Shown piece by piece: positions 26,470 through 35,256 of a stretch of DNA of 64,000 nucleotides. The stretch's first letter is position 1. Each line of letters begins with the position of its first letter. The position numbers and the translations under genes were made by a program. The notes beneath the pieces were generated by a model. The model saw nothing but the letters and a program-made list of their open reading frames with translations. It searched no databases and was not told the DNA's origin. Origin of the DNA: JBGAHD01 sp044226395 (GTDB taxonomy: Bacteria; Pseudomonadota; Gammaproteobacteria; Xanthomonadales; Ahniellaceae); assembly GCA_044226395.1 (NCBI GenBank), contig JBGAHD010000002.1, forward strand, positions 310,001-374,000, in the 5' to 3' direction.

Positions 26470-26483
26470 TTGGATCGGTCCAA
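26470..26483. promoter_or_regulatory. LacI-type operator, GH92 side
   Basis: TTGGATCGGTCCAA, a near-perfect 14-bp palindrome with central CG, typical of LacI-family sites. Its reverse complement differs from the copy at 26572-26585 by one base. Confidence 0.7.
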
Positions 26484-26571
26484 GCGGCGCGGACGCTAGC
26501 ATGAATTCGCGGGATTCGCCCGCCACCGGGCGGATTGCGTGGGACGGTGGCCCTTGGCATGATGGCGCCGA

Positions 26572-26585
26572 TTAGACCGATCCAA
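26572..26585. promoter_or_regulatory. LacI-type operator, regulator side
   Basis: TTAGACCGATCCAA, one base from the reverse complement of the site at 26470-26483. It ends 8 bases before the LacI start codon, so the repressor probably controls its own operon. Confidence 0.7.
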
Positions 26586-26593
26586 GTCCCTGG

Positions 26594-27625
26594 ATGAACC
26601 CGCCCAATCGCCGCCGCAAGGTCACCGTTACCGATCTGGCCCTGGGCTCGGGCGTGTCGCGCGCGACCGTGTCCCTGGTGCTGCGACAAAGCCCCTTGGT
26701 GCACGCCGATACCCGCGCGCGCGTCGAGGCCGAGATCCGCCGTCAGGGCTATATCTACAATCGCGCCGCCGCGAATCTGCGCACGCGCACCTCGTCGAGC
26801 GTGGCCCTGATCGTCAACGATCTGGCCAACCCCTTCTTCGCGGAGTTCGCCGCCGGTGTCGACGCGGCGCTGGCCGAAGCCGGCTGCGTGACCTTGCTCG
26901 GCAGCACGGGCGAATCGGTCGATCGTCAGCAGGCGGTGATCGCCTCGCTGATCGAGCACGGCCCCGCGGGCATCATCCTCTCGCCCGCCGAAGGCAGCGA
27001 TGGCGCGGCGGTGGCCAAACTCGTCGGTTTGCACACGCCCGTGCTTTTGTTCAATCGCGAACTCGATCGCGGCGAATGGGACGTGCTCGAACTCGACAAT
27101 CGTCGCGGCGCGCGCCTGGCGACGGAACATCTGTTGAGCCTGGGCCACGAACGCATCGCCTTCTTCGGCGGTCATCGCGGTTCGAGTTCGTGCCGGCAGC
27201 GACGCGAGGGTTATCTCGAAGCCCTCTCCGCCGCGAAATCCGGCCCGCACATGCCGCTGTTGATCGAATCCGCGCCCACGCGCCTGGAAGCGGCGCGTCA
27301 GGCCAGCGCCTTGTTCGTGCGCGATCCCGCGCCGACGGCGGCCGTTTGCTACAACGATGCCGTCGCGCTGGGTCTGCAATTGGGTCTGGCCTCGCTCGGA
27401 CGTCAGGTTGGCCGCGACTTTTCTCTGGTCGGGTTCGACGACATCGCCGAGGCCGCCGTGAGTTCGCCAGCGCTGACCACCATCGCCGTCGATCCGCGCG
27501 AGCGCGGTCGGCAAGCGGCGCTGCGCATTCTGGCGCGCGCGCGCGACACCAGCATCGCCGCCACCGTGACCATCGCGCCCGCGCGCTTGATCGAACGCGA
27601 AAGCACCTGTCCCCCACCCCCGTGA
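26594..27625 (+). CDS. LacI-family transcriptional regulator of the mannoside locus
   Basis: 343 residues. The N-terminal helix-turn-helix reads V-T-V-T-D-L-A-L-G-S-G-V-S-R-A-T-V-S, followed by hinge and periplasmic-binding-protein-like sugar domain (VALIVNDLANPFFAE to the SLVGFDDIAEA segment). Likely a repressor released by mannose or a mannoside (inference from neighbours). No Shine-Dalgarno precedes the ATG; the operator ends 8 bases upstream. The transporter gene starts 13 bases after the stop, so it leads the operon. Confidence 0.92.
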   Translation: MNPPNRRRKVTVTDLALGSGVSRATVSLVLRQSPLVHADTRARVEAEIRRQGYIYNRAAANLRTRTSSSVALIVNDLANPFFAEFAAGVDAALAEAGCVTLLGSTGESVDRQQAVIASLIEHGPAGIILSPAEGSDGAAVAKLVGLHTPVLLFNRELDRGEWDVLELDNRRGARLATEHLLSLGHERIAFFGGHRGSSSCRQRREGYLEALSAAKSGPHMPLLIESAPTRLEAARQASALFVRDPAPTAAVCYNDAVALGLQLGLASLGRQVGRDFSLVGFDDIAEAAVSSPALTTIAVDPRERGRQAALRILARARDTSIAATVTIAPARLIERESTCPPPP

Positions 27626-27638
27626 GCCCCGCGCCCGC

Positions 27639-28940
27639 ATGACGACCTCGCCCACCAGTCAACGCGTCGCGCTTGCCGTGACCACCTCGATCTTCTTCAT
27701 GTGGGGCTTCATCACCGTCTTGAACGACGTGCTGATTCCGCATTTGAAGTCCGTGTTCACGCTCAACTACACCCAGGCGATGCTGGTGCAGTTCGTGTTC
27801 TTCGGCGCGTATTTCGTGATGTCCTTGCCTTCGGGCAAGGTGGTGGCGCGTTTGGGTTTTCGCTCGGGCATCGTGGTGGGCTTGGCGGTCACGGGGCTCG
27901 GCGCGCTGATGTTCGTGCCGGCGGCGAAGTGGTTGTCATATGAGCTATTCCTGGCCGCGTTCTTCGTGCTGGCCAGTGGCATCACGCTGTTGCAAGTCGC
28001 GGCCAATCCTTATGTGAGCTTGCTGGGCGATCCGCGTTACGCGTCGAGCCGCTTGAATCTGGCGCAGGCGCTCAACTCCTTGGGCACGACGATCGGTCCC
28101 AAGATCGGCGGCATCTTGATTCTGTCGACGGCGGTGCTGGGCGCGACCGAACTCGCGGCCTTGTCGGCGGAAGAACAAACGGCCTATCGCGTGGCGCAGG
28201 CCAACCTCGTGATCATGCCCTACCTCGTGCTGGCGGGAACCTTGTTCGCGCTGGCGGCGATCGTGCGGTTGTTTCATCTGCCGCCGCTGGCGCAGGCCGA
28301 GGGTGGCGCGGCGAGCGCTAGCGCGCAAGGTTGGCGCGCGGCCTTGGCCAAGCGGCAATTGCGCGGTGGCGTGATCGCGATCTTCGTCTATGTCGGCGCC
28401 GAGGTCGCGATCGGCAGCTTGATGATCAACTTCTTGTCGCTGCCGACCGTGGGCAAGATGTCCGAGGCCGAGGCCGCGGGCTATGTCTCGCTGTATTGGG
28501 GCGGCGCGATGGTCGGTCGCTTCATCGGCTTTCTGTTGTTGCGCAAGATCGATCCGGGCCGCTTGCTCGCGATCTTCGCCGCGATCGCCGCCGCGATGGC
28601 GGCCACGGCCACGGTGACCGAGGGTTCGCTGGCGCTGTGGTCGGTCGTGGGCATTGGTCTGTTCAACTCGATCATGTTTCCGACGATCTTCACGCTCGGC
28701 ATCGCGCGCATGGGCGCGATGACCGACAAGGCCTCGAGCCTGTTGATCATGGGCATCGTCGGTGGCGCCATCGTGCCGGTGATCACGGGCGTGATCGCCG
28801 ATCGCTTCGGCGAGCATTGGGGTTTTGTGCCGGCGGTCCTGTGCTATCTCTACATCGTCTACTACGGTTGGCGCGGCTCGCGCGTGACCGAGGGCGACGA
28901 TACCGCGCCGGCGTCTTCAGTCGTCATGTCGGGACACTGA
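27639..28940 (+). CDS. FHS-type MFS sugar transporter (FucP/GluP-like)
   Basis: 433 residues with about 12 membrane helices. The F-F-M-W-G-F-I-T-V-L-N-D motif in helix 1 and ANPYVSLLG motif in helix 4 are typical of the fucose-hexose-H+ symporter family. Presumably imports mannose or a mannoside released outside or in the periplasm. Second gene of the LacI-led operon, with the kinase ATG 1 base after its stop. Confidence 0.92.
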   Translation: MTTSPTSQRVALAVTTSIFFMWGFITVLNDVLIPHLKSVFTLNYTQAMLVQFVFFGAYFVMSLPSGKVVARLGFRSGIVVGLAVTGLGALMFVPAAKWLSYELFLAAFFVLASGITLLQVAANPYVSLLGDPRYASSRLNLAQALNSLGTTIGPKIGGILILSTAVLGATELAALSAEEQTAYRVAQANLVIMPYLVLAGTLFALAAIVRLFHLPPLAQAEGGAASASAQGWRAALAKRQLRGGVIAIFVYVGAEVAIGSLMINFLSLPTVGKMSEAEAAGYVSLYWGGAMVGRFIGFLLLRKIDPGRLLAIFAAIAAAMAATATVTEGSLALWSVVGIGLFNSIMFPTIFTLGIARMGAMTDKASSLLIMGIVGGAIVPVITGVIADRFGEHWGFVPAVLCYLYIVYYGWRGSRVTEGDDTAPASSVVMSGH

Positions 28941-28941
28941 G

Positions 28942-29967
28942 ATGAAACCGGTCCTGTGCTTCGGCGAAGCCCTGGTCGATTTCCTGGCCGCGCCCGAAGC
29001 CGATCCAGAGACGCCGCGCGCGTATTTGCGTCATGCCGGTGGCGCGCCGGCCAATGTCGCCGTGGCGCTGGCGCGTCTGGGCGCGCCGGCTGCTTTCGTC
29101 GGCATGCTGGGCGCGGACATGTTCGGCGATTTCCTGCTCGAACGACTCAGCGCGCATGGCGTCGACACGCGGCAGATTCGTCGCACCGAGATGGCGAAGA
29201 CGGCATTGGCCTTTGTCTCGCTCGATGCGCGCGGCGAACGCAGTTTCAGTTTCTATCGTCCGCCGGCGGCGGATCTGCTGTTTCGCGATGAGTATTTCGA
29301 AACACGCGCTTTTGCTGGCGCGGGCGCGTTTCACGCCTGCTCCAATTCCCTGACCGAGGCCGACATTGCCCAGACCACGCTCGCCGGGCTGCGCCTGGCG
29401 CGCGCGCATGGCGTGCTGACCAGTTTCGACGTCAATCTGCGGCCAGCGTTGTGGCCGGTCGATCTCGATCCCAGCGCGCGCGTGTGGTCGGCGATCGAGC
29501 TCGCCGATATCGTCAAGTTCAGCGCCGAAGAATGGCGCTTCTTGTATCGCGACGAGCGCCGCGAACGCGCCACGCGCGAGCGCATCTGGCGCGGCGCCAC
29601 GCGCCTGATCCTGATCACCGATGGCGAACGCGGCCTGAGCTGGTACACGCCGCGCGCGCAAGGGCATTGCCCGGCGTTCGCGATGCGCGCGGTCGACACC
29701 ACGGCGGCCGGCGATGCCTTCGTCGGCGGCCTGCTGTTTCAACTGGGCGAACGCGGCATCGACGTCGATGCCCTGCCCGACTTCATCGATGAGCGCGCCG
29801 CCTTCGCCGAGAGCCTGCGCTTCGCCGCGGCGTGCGGCGCCCTGGCCGTGACGCGCCACGGCGCGTTCAGCGCCATGCCCACGCGCGCCGAAGTGCAGGC
29901 GCTGCTCGCCCGAACTCCCACGACCATCGCCAGTGCTCGTCGCACCGGCACGGAACCGCCGTCATGA
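28942..29967 (+). CDS. PfkB-family carbohydrate kinase, probable fructokinase
   Basis: 341 residues. The substrate motif G-G-A-P-A-N-V-A-V-A-L-A-R-L-G near the N-terminus and the catalytic motif D-T-T-A-A-G-D-A-F-V-G-G near the C-terminus identify the ribokinase/PfkB fold. Next to an AGE-family isomerase, the substrate is likely fructose made from mannose, giving fructose-6-phosphate. Stop overlaps the next start (ATGA), so the two are coupled. Confidence 0.9.
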   Translation: MKPVLCFGEALVDFLAAPEADPETPRAYLRHAGGAPANVAVALARLGAPAAFVGMLGADMFGDFLLERLSAHGVDTRQIRRTEMAKTALAFVSLDARGERSFSFYRPPAADLLFRDEYFETRAFAGAGAFHACSNSLTEADIAQTTLAGLRLARAHGVLTSFDVNLRPALWPVDLDPSARVWSAIELADIVKFSAEEWRFLYRDERRERATRERIWRGATRLILITDGERGLSWYTPRAQGHCPAFAMRAVDTTAAGDAFVGGLLFQLGERGIDVDALPDFIDERAAFAESLRFAAACGALAVTRHGAFSAMPTRAEVQALLARTPTTIASARRTGTEPPS

Positions 29968-31208
29968 CCTTGCCCAGCGACTCCAAGCCCGTCGATTTTC
30001 GCTCGCCCGATTTCTTGCGGCTGCACATCGTGCGCACGATGGCTTTCTACCATCCGCGCTGCGTCGATCCGCACGGCGGCTTCTTTCACTACTTCAAGGA
30101 TGACGGCACGATCTACGACCGCCGTCATCGTCACCTGGTCAGCAGCGCGCGCTTCGTCTTCAACTACGCCATGGCCGCGCGCGAATTCGGCGATCAGCAA
30201 TATCTGCGCGCCACGCACCATGGCCTGGCCTATCTGCGCGAAGCGCATCGCGACCCCGTCGACGGCAGCTACGCCTGGACACTCGACAGCCGCCGTCCCG
30301 ACGACGTGACGCGACATGCGTACGGCATGGCCTTCGTGCTGCTCGCCTACGCCACGGCGGTAAAGGCCGAAGTGCATCAGGCCAAGCCGTGGATCGAGGA
30401 AACCTGGGATCTGCTCGAAGCCCGTTTCTGGGACCCCGAACACCAGCTCTATCGCGACGAAGCCGACGCGCAGTGGCGTTTTTCAAACTACCGCGGTCAG
30501 AACGCCAACATGCACCTGTGCGAGGCCTTGCTCGCCGCGTTCGACGCCACCGGCGAGAAGCGCTACTACGAACGCGCGCTGCTGCTGGCCGATCGACTGA
30601 CGCGACAGATCGCCTCGCGCACCAAGGGACTGGTCTGGGAACATTACGACGAACATTGGGAAGTCGACTGGGATTATCACCGCGACAACCCCAAGGACTT
30701 GTTCCGCCCCTGGGGCTTCCAACCGGGCCATCAAACCGAATGGGCGAAGCTGCTGATGATCCTCGATCGTCATAGCCCGCAAGATTGGTTGGTCTCCACC
30801 GCCGTGCACTTGTTCGACACCGCGATGGCGCGCGCCTGGGACAAGGAAAATGGCGGCCTGTTCTACGGCTTCGCGCCCGACCGCAGCATCTGCGATAGCG
30901 ACAAGTACTTTTGGGTCCAAGCCGAATCCATCGCGGCCGCGGCGCTGCTCGCGCATCGCACCGGTGAAGCGCGCTACGCGCTCGACTACGATCGGCTGTG
31001 GGATTACTCGTGGCGACACTTCGTCGATCACAAGCATGGCGCCTGGTATCGCATTCTCGATGCGAAGAACAACAAGTATTCGGACGAGAAGAGCCCCGCC
31101 GGTAAGACTGACTACCACACCATGGGCGCGTGTTACGAAGTGCTGGATCTCTTGCGTCGACATCCTTCGGCGTTGGGCAGTCGGTCGGCGCAGGGAGTGT
31201 CGGTTTGA
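29964..31208 (+). CDS. AGE family epimerase/isomerase, probable mannose isomerase
   Basis: 414 residues with the (alpha/alpha)6 barrel of N-acylglucosamine 2-epimerases. Catalytic histidines are expected in Q-N-A-N-M-H-L-C-E-A and D-Y-H-T-M-G-A-C-Y-E. Within a mannosidase operon next to a PfkB kinase, interconversion of mannose and fructose (mannose isomerase/YihS-like) is more likely than GlcNAc epimerisation. Its stop shares a base with the next start (TGATG). Confidence 0.88.
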   Translation: MTLPSDSKPVDFRSPDFLRLHIVRTMAFYHPRCVDPHGGFFHYFKDDGTIYDRRHRHLVSSARFVFNYAMAAREFGDQQYLRATHHGLAYLREAHRDPVDGSYAWTLDSRRPDDVTRHAYGMAFVLLAYATAVKAEVHQAKPWIEETWDLLEARFWDPEHQLYRDEADAQWRFSNYRGQNANMHLCEALLAAFDATGEKRYYERALLLADRLTRQIASRTKGLVWEHYDEHWEVDWDYHRDNPKDLFRPWGFQPGHQTEWAKLLMILDRHSPQDWLVSTAVHLFDTAMARAWDKENGGLFYGFAPDRSICDSDKYFWVQAESIAAAALLAHRTGEARYALDYDRLWDYSWRHFVDHKHGAWYRILDAKNNKYSDEKSPAGKTDYHTMGACYEVLDLLRRHPSALGSRSAQGVSV

Positions 31209-32671
31209 TGCGCGCGTGGGCGAGCGTCGCGCTGTGTCTCATTTTCTGTTCCGCGACGGCGATTGCTCGCGATGAGGCTGAATCGCCAAGTGCCGCGGCA
31301 ACGCCATCCGACGCGTTGAAACCAATCGACGCGGCGGAATCCGCGCGCCTCGCTCAAGACGTCAAACAGGAATTCCTGCACGCCTGGCGCGGCTATCGCC
31401 AGTACGCCTGGGGCCATGACGACCTGGCGCCTCTGTCAAAGGCGCCGCACGATTGGTACGCCAAACCGCTCTTGATGACACCCGTCGACGCGCTCGACAC
31501 CTTGATCCTGATGAAACTCGACGACGAAGCGCGCGACGCGCGCGAACTCATCGCCACGCGTCTGGATTTCGATCAGGACATCTACGTCAAGAATTTCGAG
31601 ATCACCATCCGCTTGCTCGGTGGTCTGCTCTCGGGCTACCAACTCAGCGGAGACGAACGCCTGCTCGACAAGGCGCGCGACCTCGGCACGCGCTTGTTGC
31701 CCGTGTTTGCATCGCCGACCGGATTGCCTTACGTCGAAGTCAACTTGCGCAGCGGCAAGACGCGCGGCGCCGTGACCAATCCGGCCGAAACAGGCACCTT
31801 GCTGATCGAGTTCGGCACGCTATCAAAACTCACCGGCGATCCCGTGTTCTACGATCGCGCTAAGCGAGCGCTGGTCGAAACGTACCGACGTCGCTCCAAG
31901 CTCGGACTCGTCGGCTCCGCCATCAACGTCGACACGGGCGCCTGGACCGACACCGAATCGCACATCAGCGGCGGCATCGACTCCTACTACGAATACCTGT
32001 GGAAATGCTGGCGTCTCTTCGGTGACGAAGACTGCCACGCCATGTGGAAGACCTCGATCACCGCCGCCAACCGCCACCTCATCGACAACATCGATGGCGC
32101 ACTCTGGTACGGCTACGCCAACATGAACACCGGCAAGCGCACCCGAACCTACTACGGCGCGCTCGACGCCTTCATGCCCGCCCTGCTCGCCGTCAGCGGC
32201 GACCTCGACCGCGCCGCGCGCCTGCAGCAATCGTCGATGCGCCTGTGGCGCCTGCACGGCATCGAAGCCGAAACCATCGACTACCGCAAGATGACCGTGG
32301 TCTCTCCCGGATACGCCCTGCGCCCTGAGATCGTCGAATCGACCTACTACCTCTCCCACTACACGCGCGACCCCAAGTACCTGCGCATGGGCCACGAACT
32401 CTTCGAGGACTTCAAGCGACACTGCCGCACGGAAGCCGGTTACGCCGCGCTAGCCGACGTGCGCGACAAGACGCAGAAGGATCGGATGGAGAGTTTTGTT
32501 TTGGCCGAGACGTTCAAGTACTTCTACTTGCTGTTCGAGCCGAAGGCGTTGGATTTCGAGGGGGTGACGTTTAATACCGAGGCGCATCCAATTCGCTCGA
32601 AAGACGCCAGCGTACCGCGAGACTCGAGTACCGCCAGTACGCGCCTGGGCCGGCGACGAGAGATCGAGTAG
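31208..32671 (+). CDS. GH47 class I alpha-1,2-mannosidase, exported
   Basis: 487 residues. A signal peptide (about residues 1-21) precedes a GH47 catalytic barrel. The C-terminal family motif F-N-T-E-A-H-P-I (455-462) contains the Thr that binds the catalytic calcium. GH47 is best known from the eukaryotic secretory pathway, where it trims Man9GlcNAc2; bacterial members are uncommon. A 25-residue Ser/Arg-rich tail follows the motif and looks like read-through into noncoding DNA. Last gene of the mannoside operon; GH92 would finish other alpha-mannose linkages. Confidence 0.92.
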   Translation: MRAWASVALCLIFCSATAIARDEAESPSAAATPSDALKPIDAAESARLAQDVKQEFLHAWRGYRQYAWGHDDLAPLSKAPHDWYAKPLLMTPVDALDTLILMKLDDEARDARELIATRLDFDQDIYVKNFEITIRLLGGLLSGYQLSGDERLLDKARDLGTRLLPVFASPTGLPYVEVNLRSGKTRGAVTNPAETGTLLIEFGTLSKLTGDPVFYDRAKRALVETYRRRSKLGLVGSAINVDTGAWTDTESHISGGIDSYYEYLWKCWRLFGDEDCHAMWKTSITAANRHLIDNIDGALWYGYANMNTGKRTRTYYGALDAFMPALLAVSGDLDRAARLQQSSMRLWRLHGIEAETIDYRKMTVVSPGYALRPEIVESTYYLSHYTRDPKYLRMGHELFEDFKRHCRTEAGYAALADVRDKTQKDRMESFVLAETFKYFYLLFEPKALDFEGVTFNTEAHPIRSKDASVPRDSSTASTRLGRRREIE

Positions 32672-33248
32672 AACTCGGCATGTTTCGAACGCTAGGGAAG
32701 GTCTGGAGAAGTCGTGGTTGGATGCTTTTCCGACTCATCATGGCCGAAGAACTGTCGCGAAACGGCCAAAGGCGTGAATTTTAGCCGTCATTCCTTCGGG
32801 CGTCGGACGGACCGAGCAACTTGCTCAGAGGTTCTCTTCGGTTGGCAAGTCAGGATTCGACGATCAACGCTGTAGGAAATCGGCGCTCAGCGTGTAAGAC
32901 AGCGTATCGACATCGCGTTGGCGTCAACAATGGCGACTGCGATGATCTGTTGAGTTCGAGATCGCGATCGCGGTGAAAACCACCTTGATCACGCAATGCC
33001 TCCAACCTCTCGGCGCGCGTCATTCGTCGACACGAAAAGCGAGCGATCTCATCCTGCATGCATTTTGGCGTAACGCCCGCTGCGCCATCCTATGGTGCGA
33101 GCTCCCCTATCGCGCGCAATCGCCGTCGCGCGGAGCCGCGGCTTGAGCAGGACTCTCGTCACTTCTCGCCGTGAACGTGACCACCAGGAGTGCGGCCAAT
33201 ATCATCGTCACGTAGGCCCGCACCGCCGCCCTCAGGCACAATACCCCC
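32672..33248. other. 577-base gap without a supported gene
   Basis: It ends the mannoside operon and precedes glsA. A GAGCAA-C-TTGCTC palindrome lies at 32814-32826. Short frames exist (for example 32680 plus, and a 32-residue leftward frame near 33107-33205 starting MILAALLVV) but none has clear coding character. CACAAT at 33237-33242 sits 6 bases before the glsA ATG. No transposase or repeat recognised. Confidence 0.5.
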
Positions 33249-34166
33249 ATGCTCGACATCCAATCCGTCATCGACGAGATCCGCCAGGACGTGCTGCCGT
33301 TGACGCAGCAAGGCAAGGTGGCCGACTACATTCCGGCGCTTGCGACGGTGCCGCGCGAGCGGTTCGGCATGGCGGTGGTGATGATCGATGGTCGGGTGTT
33401 CACGACCGGTCAGGCGGAGCAGGCGTTCTCGATTCAGTCGATCTCGAAGGTGTACACCTTGACCTTGGCGCTCAAAGCCGTGGGCGAGGCGTTGTGGGCG
33501 CGCGTGGGTCGCGAGCCTTCGGGTACGGCATTCAATTCACTGGTGCAGTTGGAAAGCGAGAAGGGTTTGCCGCGCAATCCCTTCATCAACGCGGGCGCGC
33601 TGGTGGTGGCGGATGTGATTCTGGGGACTTCGCGCGATCCGCGCGGATTGCTGATGGATTTCGTGCGACGGCGCGCCGACAACGCCGAGATCATGGCCGA
33701 CGCGGAAGTCGCGCGCTCGGAACGCGACACGGGGTTTCGCAACGCGGCGCTGGGGAATTTTCTGCGCAGCTTCGGCAATCTGCGCAATACGGTGGACGAT
33801 GTGCTGGGCTTCTACTTCCACCAGTGCTCGTTGAGTTTGAGTTGCGTGGATCTGGCGCGAAGTTTCGCTTTCCTGGCCAATCGTGGCGTGTGCCCGTGGA
33901 CGGGCGAGCCGGTGCTGACGCCTTCGCTGTCCAAGCGCGTGAGCGCCTTGATGCTGACGTGTGGCACGTATGACGCGGCCGGCGATTTCGCGTATCAGGT
34001 CGGCATGCCCGCGAAGAGTGGCGTGGGCGGCGGCATCGTGGGGATCATTCCGAATCAGCTCGCGGTGGCGGTGTGGTCGCCGGCCTTGAACGAGAAGGGT
34101 AATTCGGTCGCGGGCACGGCGGCGCTGGAGCAATTCACCACGCGCACGGGCTGGTCGATCTTCTGA
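33249..34166 (+). CDS. glsA: Glutaminase
   Basis: Hydrolyses glutamine to glutamate and ammonia; beta-lactamase-like serine fold. 305 residues, typical. The S64-x-x-K67 motif (S-I-S-K), E-P-S-G, N-P-F-I-N-A-G-A and the C-terminal K-S-G-V-G-G-G-I block are all present. There is no ribosome site; a CACAAT hexamer ends 6 bases before the ATG. It is convergent with the MarR-GNAT gene with no base between the two stop codons (TGATCA). Confidence 0.95.
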   Translation: MLDIQSVIDEIRQDVLPLTQQGKVADYIPALATVPRERFGMAVVMIDGRVFTTGQAEQAFSIQSISKVYTLTLALKAVGEALWARVGREPSGTAFNSLVQLESEKGLPRNPFINAGALVVADVILGTSRDPRGLLMDFVRRRADNAEIMADAEVARSERDTGFRNAALGNFLRSFGNLRNTVDDVLGFYFHQCSLSLSCVDLARSFAFLANRGVCPWTGEPVLTPSLSKRVSALMLTCGTYDAAGDFAYQVGMPAKSGVGGGIVGIIPNQLAVAVWSPALNEKGNSVAGTAALEQFTTRTGWSIF

Positions 34167-35093
34167 TCACAACATCAGTTCCCAGGTTTCGGCCAGGGAC
34201 TCGGTGTCGAAGTGCGTTTCCGGCGCTTCGTTGATTTTGCGAAAACCCGCTTGTTCGTATAGGTGTCGCGCGGGCGCGAGGTTGGATTGCGTCCAGAGAA
34301 TCATTTTGCGATAGCCGGCGTCGCGCGCGAATGCGAGGCAAGTCTCGATCAAGCGCCGACCGAGGCCATGACCGCGCGCGGCGGGTTCGACGAGGAGCAG
34401 GCGCAGCTTGGCGATGCCTGGCTTGAAGCGCACGAGGAAGATGCTGCCCAGGCGCTCGCCACCGCGCTCGGCGATCCAACAGCGGTCGTAGCGCGGATCG
34501 AAGTCACGAAGGAAGGCGCTGGCGACTTCGGCGACGATGGTTTCGAAGCGAAGGCCCCAGCCTTCCTCGCGGTGATACAGCTCGCCATGACGCTGAATGA
34601 CCCAGCCGATGTCGCCCGGGCGATGCGCGCGTAGCACGATCTTGCCGGTGTCGGGCGCCCCGTCGGGGTCGAAGACGGATTGCAGTTCACGCATGGCGGC
34701 GAGCGCGCGGTGGCGGCGATCGCGATCGAGCGCGCCGAGCATGCCGGCCACTTGCTCGCGCGAGCGACGATCGAGCGTGTCGAACTGGCGCTTGCCGGCG
34801 GCGGTCAACCGCAGCGGTTGGCGACGCGCATCGTCGCGCGCTTGTTCGCGGGCGAGAAGCTTGCGACCCAGTAGTCGCTTGAGCAGGCGACTCAAGTATC
34901 CGCGATCGAGGCTCAGACGCTCGGCCAACTCACCCGCGGTGATGCCGGGCTGGTTTGCGATCTCGTAGATCACCCGCCCTTCGGTCAGCGAGAAGGCGCT
35001 GTCGAGCAGGCCCTCGCCAAGCACGCCGATGCGGCGAGTGTAGTCGCGATTGAATGCGCGAACTTGAGCGATGTCGCGGGCGTTGAGGCGCAT
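34167..35093 (-). CDS. MarR-GNAT fusion regulator/acetyltransferase
   Basis: 308 residues. Residues about 1-145 are a MarR-type winged helix (ITAGELAERLSLDRGYLSRLLKRL); about 150-308 are a GNAT acetyltransferase with the acetyl-CoA loop in the EPAARGHGLGRRL segment. Fusions of this kind occur widely in bacteria; their acetyl acceptor is mostly unknown. GGAGG lies 8 bases upstream of the ATG. Two tandem TTGCC-N3-GGCAA palindromes just upstream are probable autoregulatory operators. Confidence 0.92.
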   Translation of the reverse strand: MRLNARDIAQVRAFNRDYTRRIGVLGEGLLDSAFSLTEGRVIYEIANQPGITAGELAERLSLDRGYLSRLLKRLLGRKLLAREQARDDARRQPLRLTAAGKRQFDTLDRRSREQVAGMLGALDRDRRHRALAAMRELQSVFDPDGAPDTGKIVLRAHRPGDIGWVIQRHGELYHREEGWGLRFETIVAEVASAFLRDFDPRYDRCWIAERGGERLGSIFLVRFKPGIAKLRLLLVEPAARGHGLGRRLIETCLAFARDAGYRKMILWTQSNLAPARHLYEQAGFRKINEAPETHFDTESLAETWELML

Positions 35094-35135
35094 GACCAAC
35101 CCTCCGCTGATGCTGGGAGCAGCGTAGCGCCGACA

Positions 35136-35167
35136 GTTGCCTCGGGCAACCATTGCCATCGGCAATG
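35136..35167. promoter_or_regulatory. Tandem palindromic operators upstream of the MarR-GNAT gene
   Basis: GTTGCC-TCG-GGCAAC (35136-35150) abuts CATTGCC-ATC-GGCAATG (35151-35167). Both share the core TTGCC-N3-GGCAA, as expected for two MarR dimers. They start 43 bases upstream of the MarR-GNAT ATG. Confidence 0.65.
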
Positions 35168-35256
35168 GTCGAGCGCGACGCGCGCGGTGGGGACAGCGCG
35201 CGTTGGCGTTCTCAGTCGTGGAGGTTCGGGGCCAGCTCGCGCCGGCCCCGCGTGAA

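Noticed and set aside
26572..26585. Palindrome before lacI as a transcription terminator
   Set aside because: No T-run, and it matches the operator at 26470-26483 almost exactly, so regulatory use is more likely.
32680..32784. 34-codon frame starting MFRTLGKVW after the GH47 gene
   Set aside because: No ribosome site, no recognisable motif and no conservation evidence available.
32850..33059. 69-residue minus-strand frame in the gap before glsA
   Set aside because: No start context, no hydrophobic or domain pattern.
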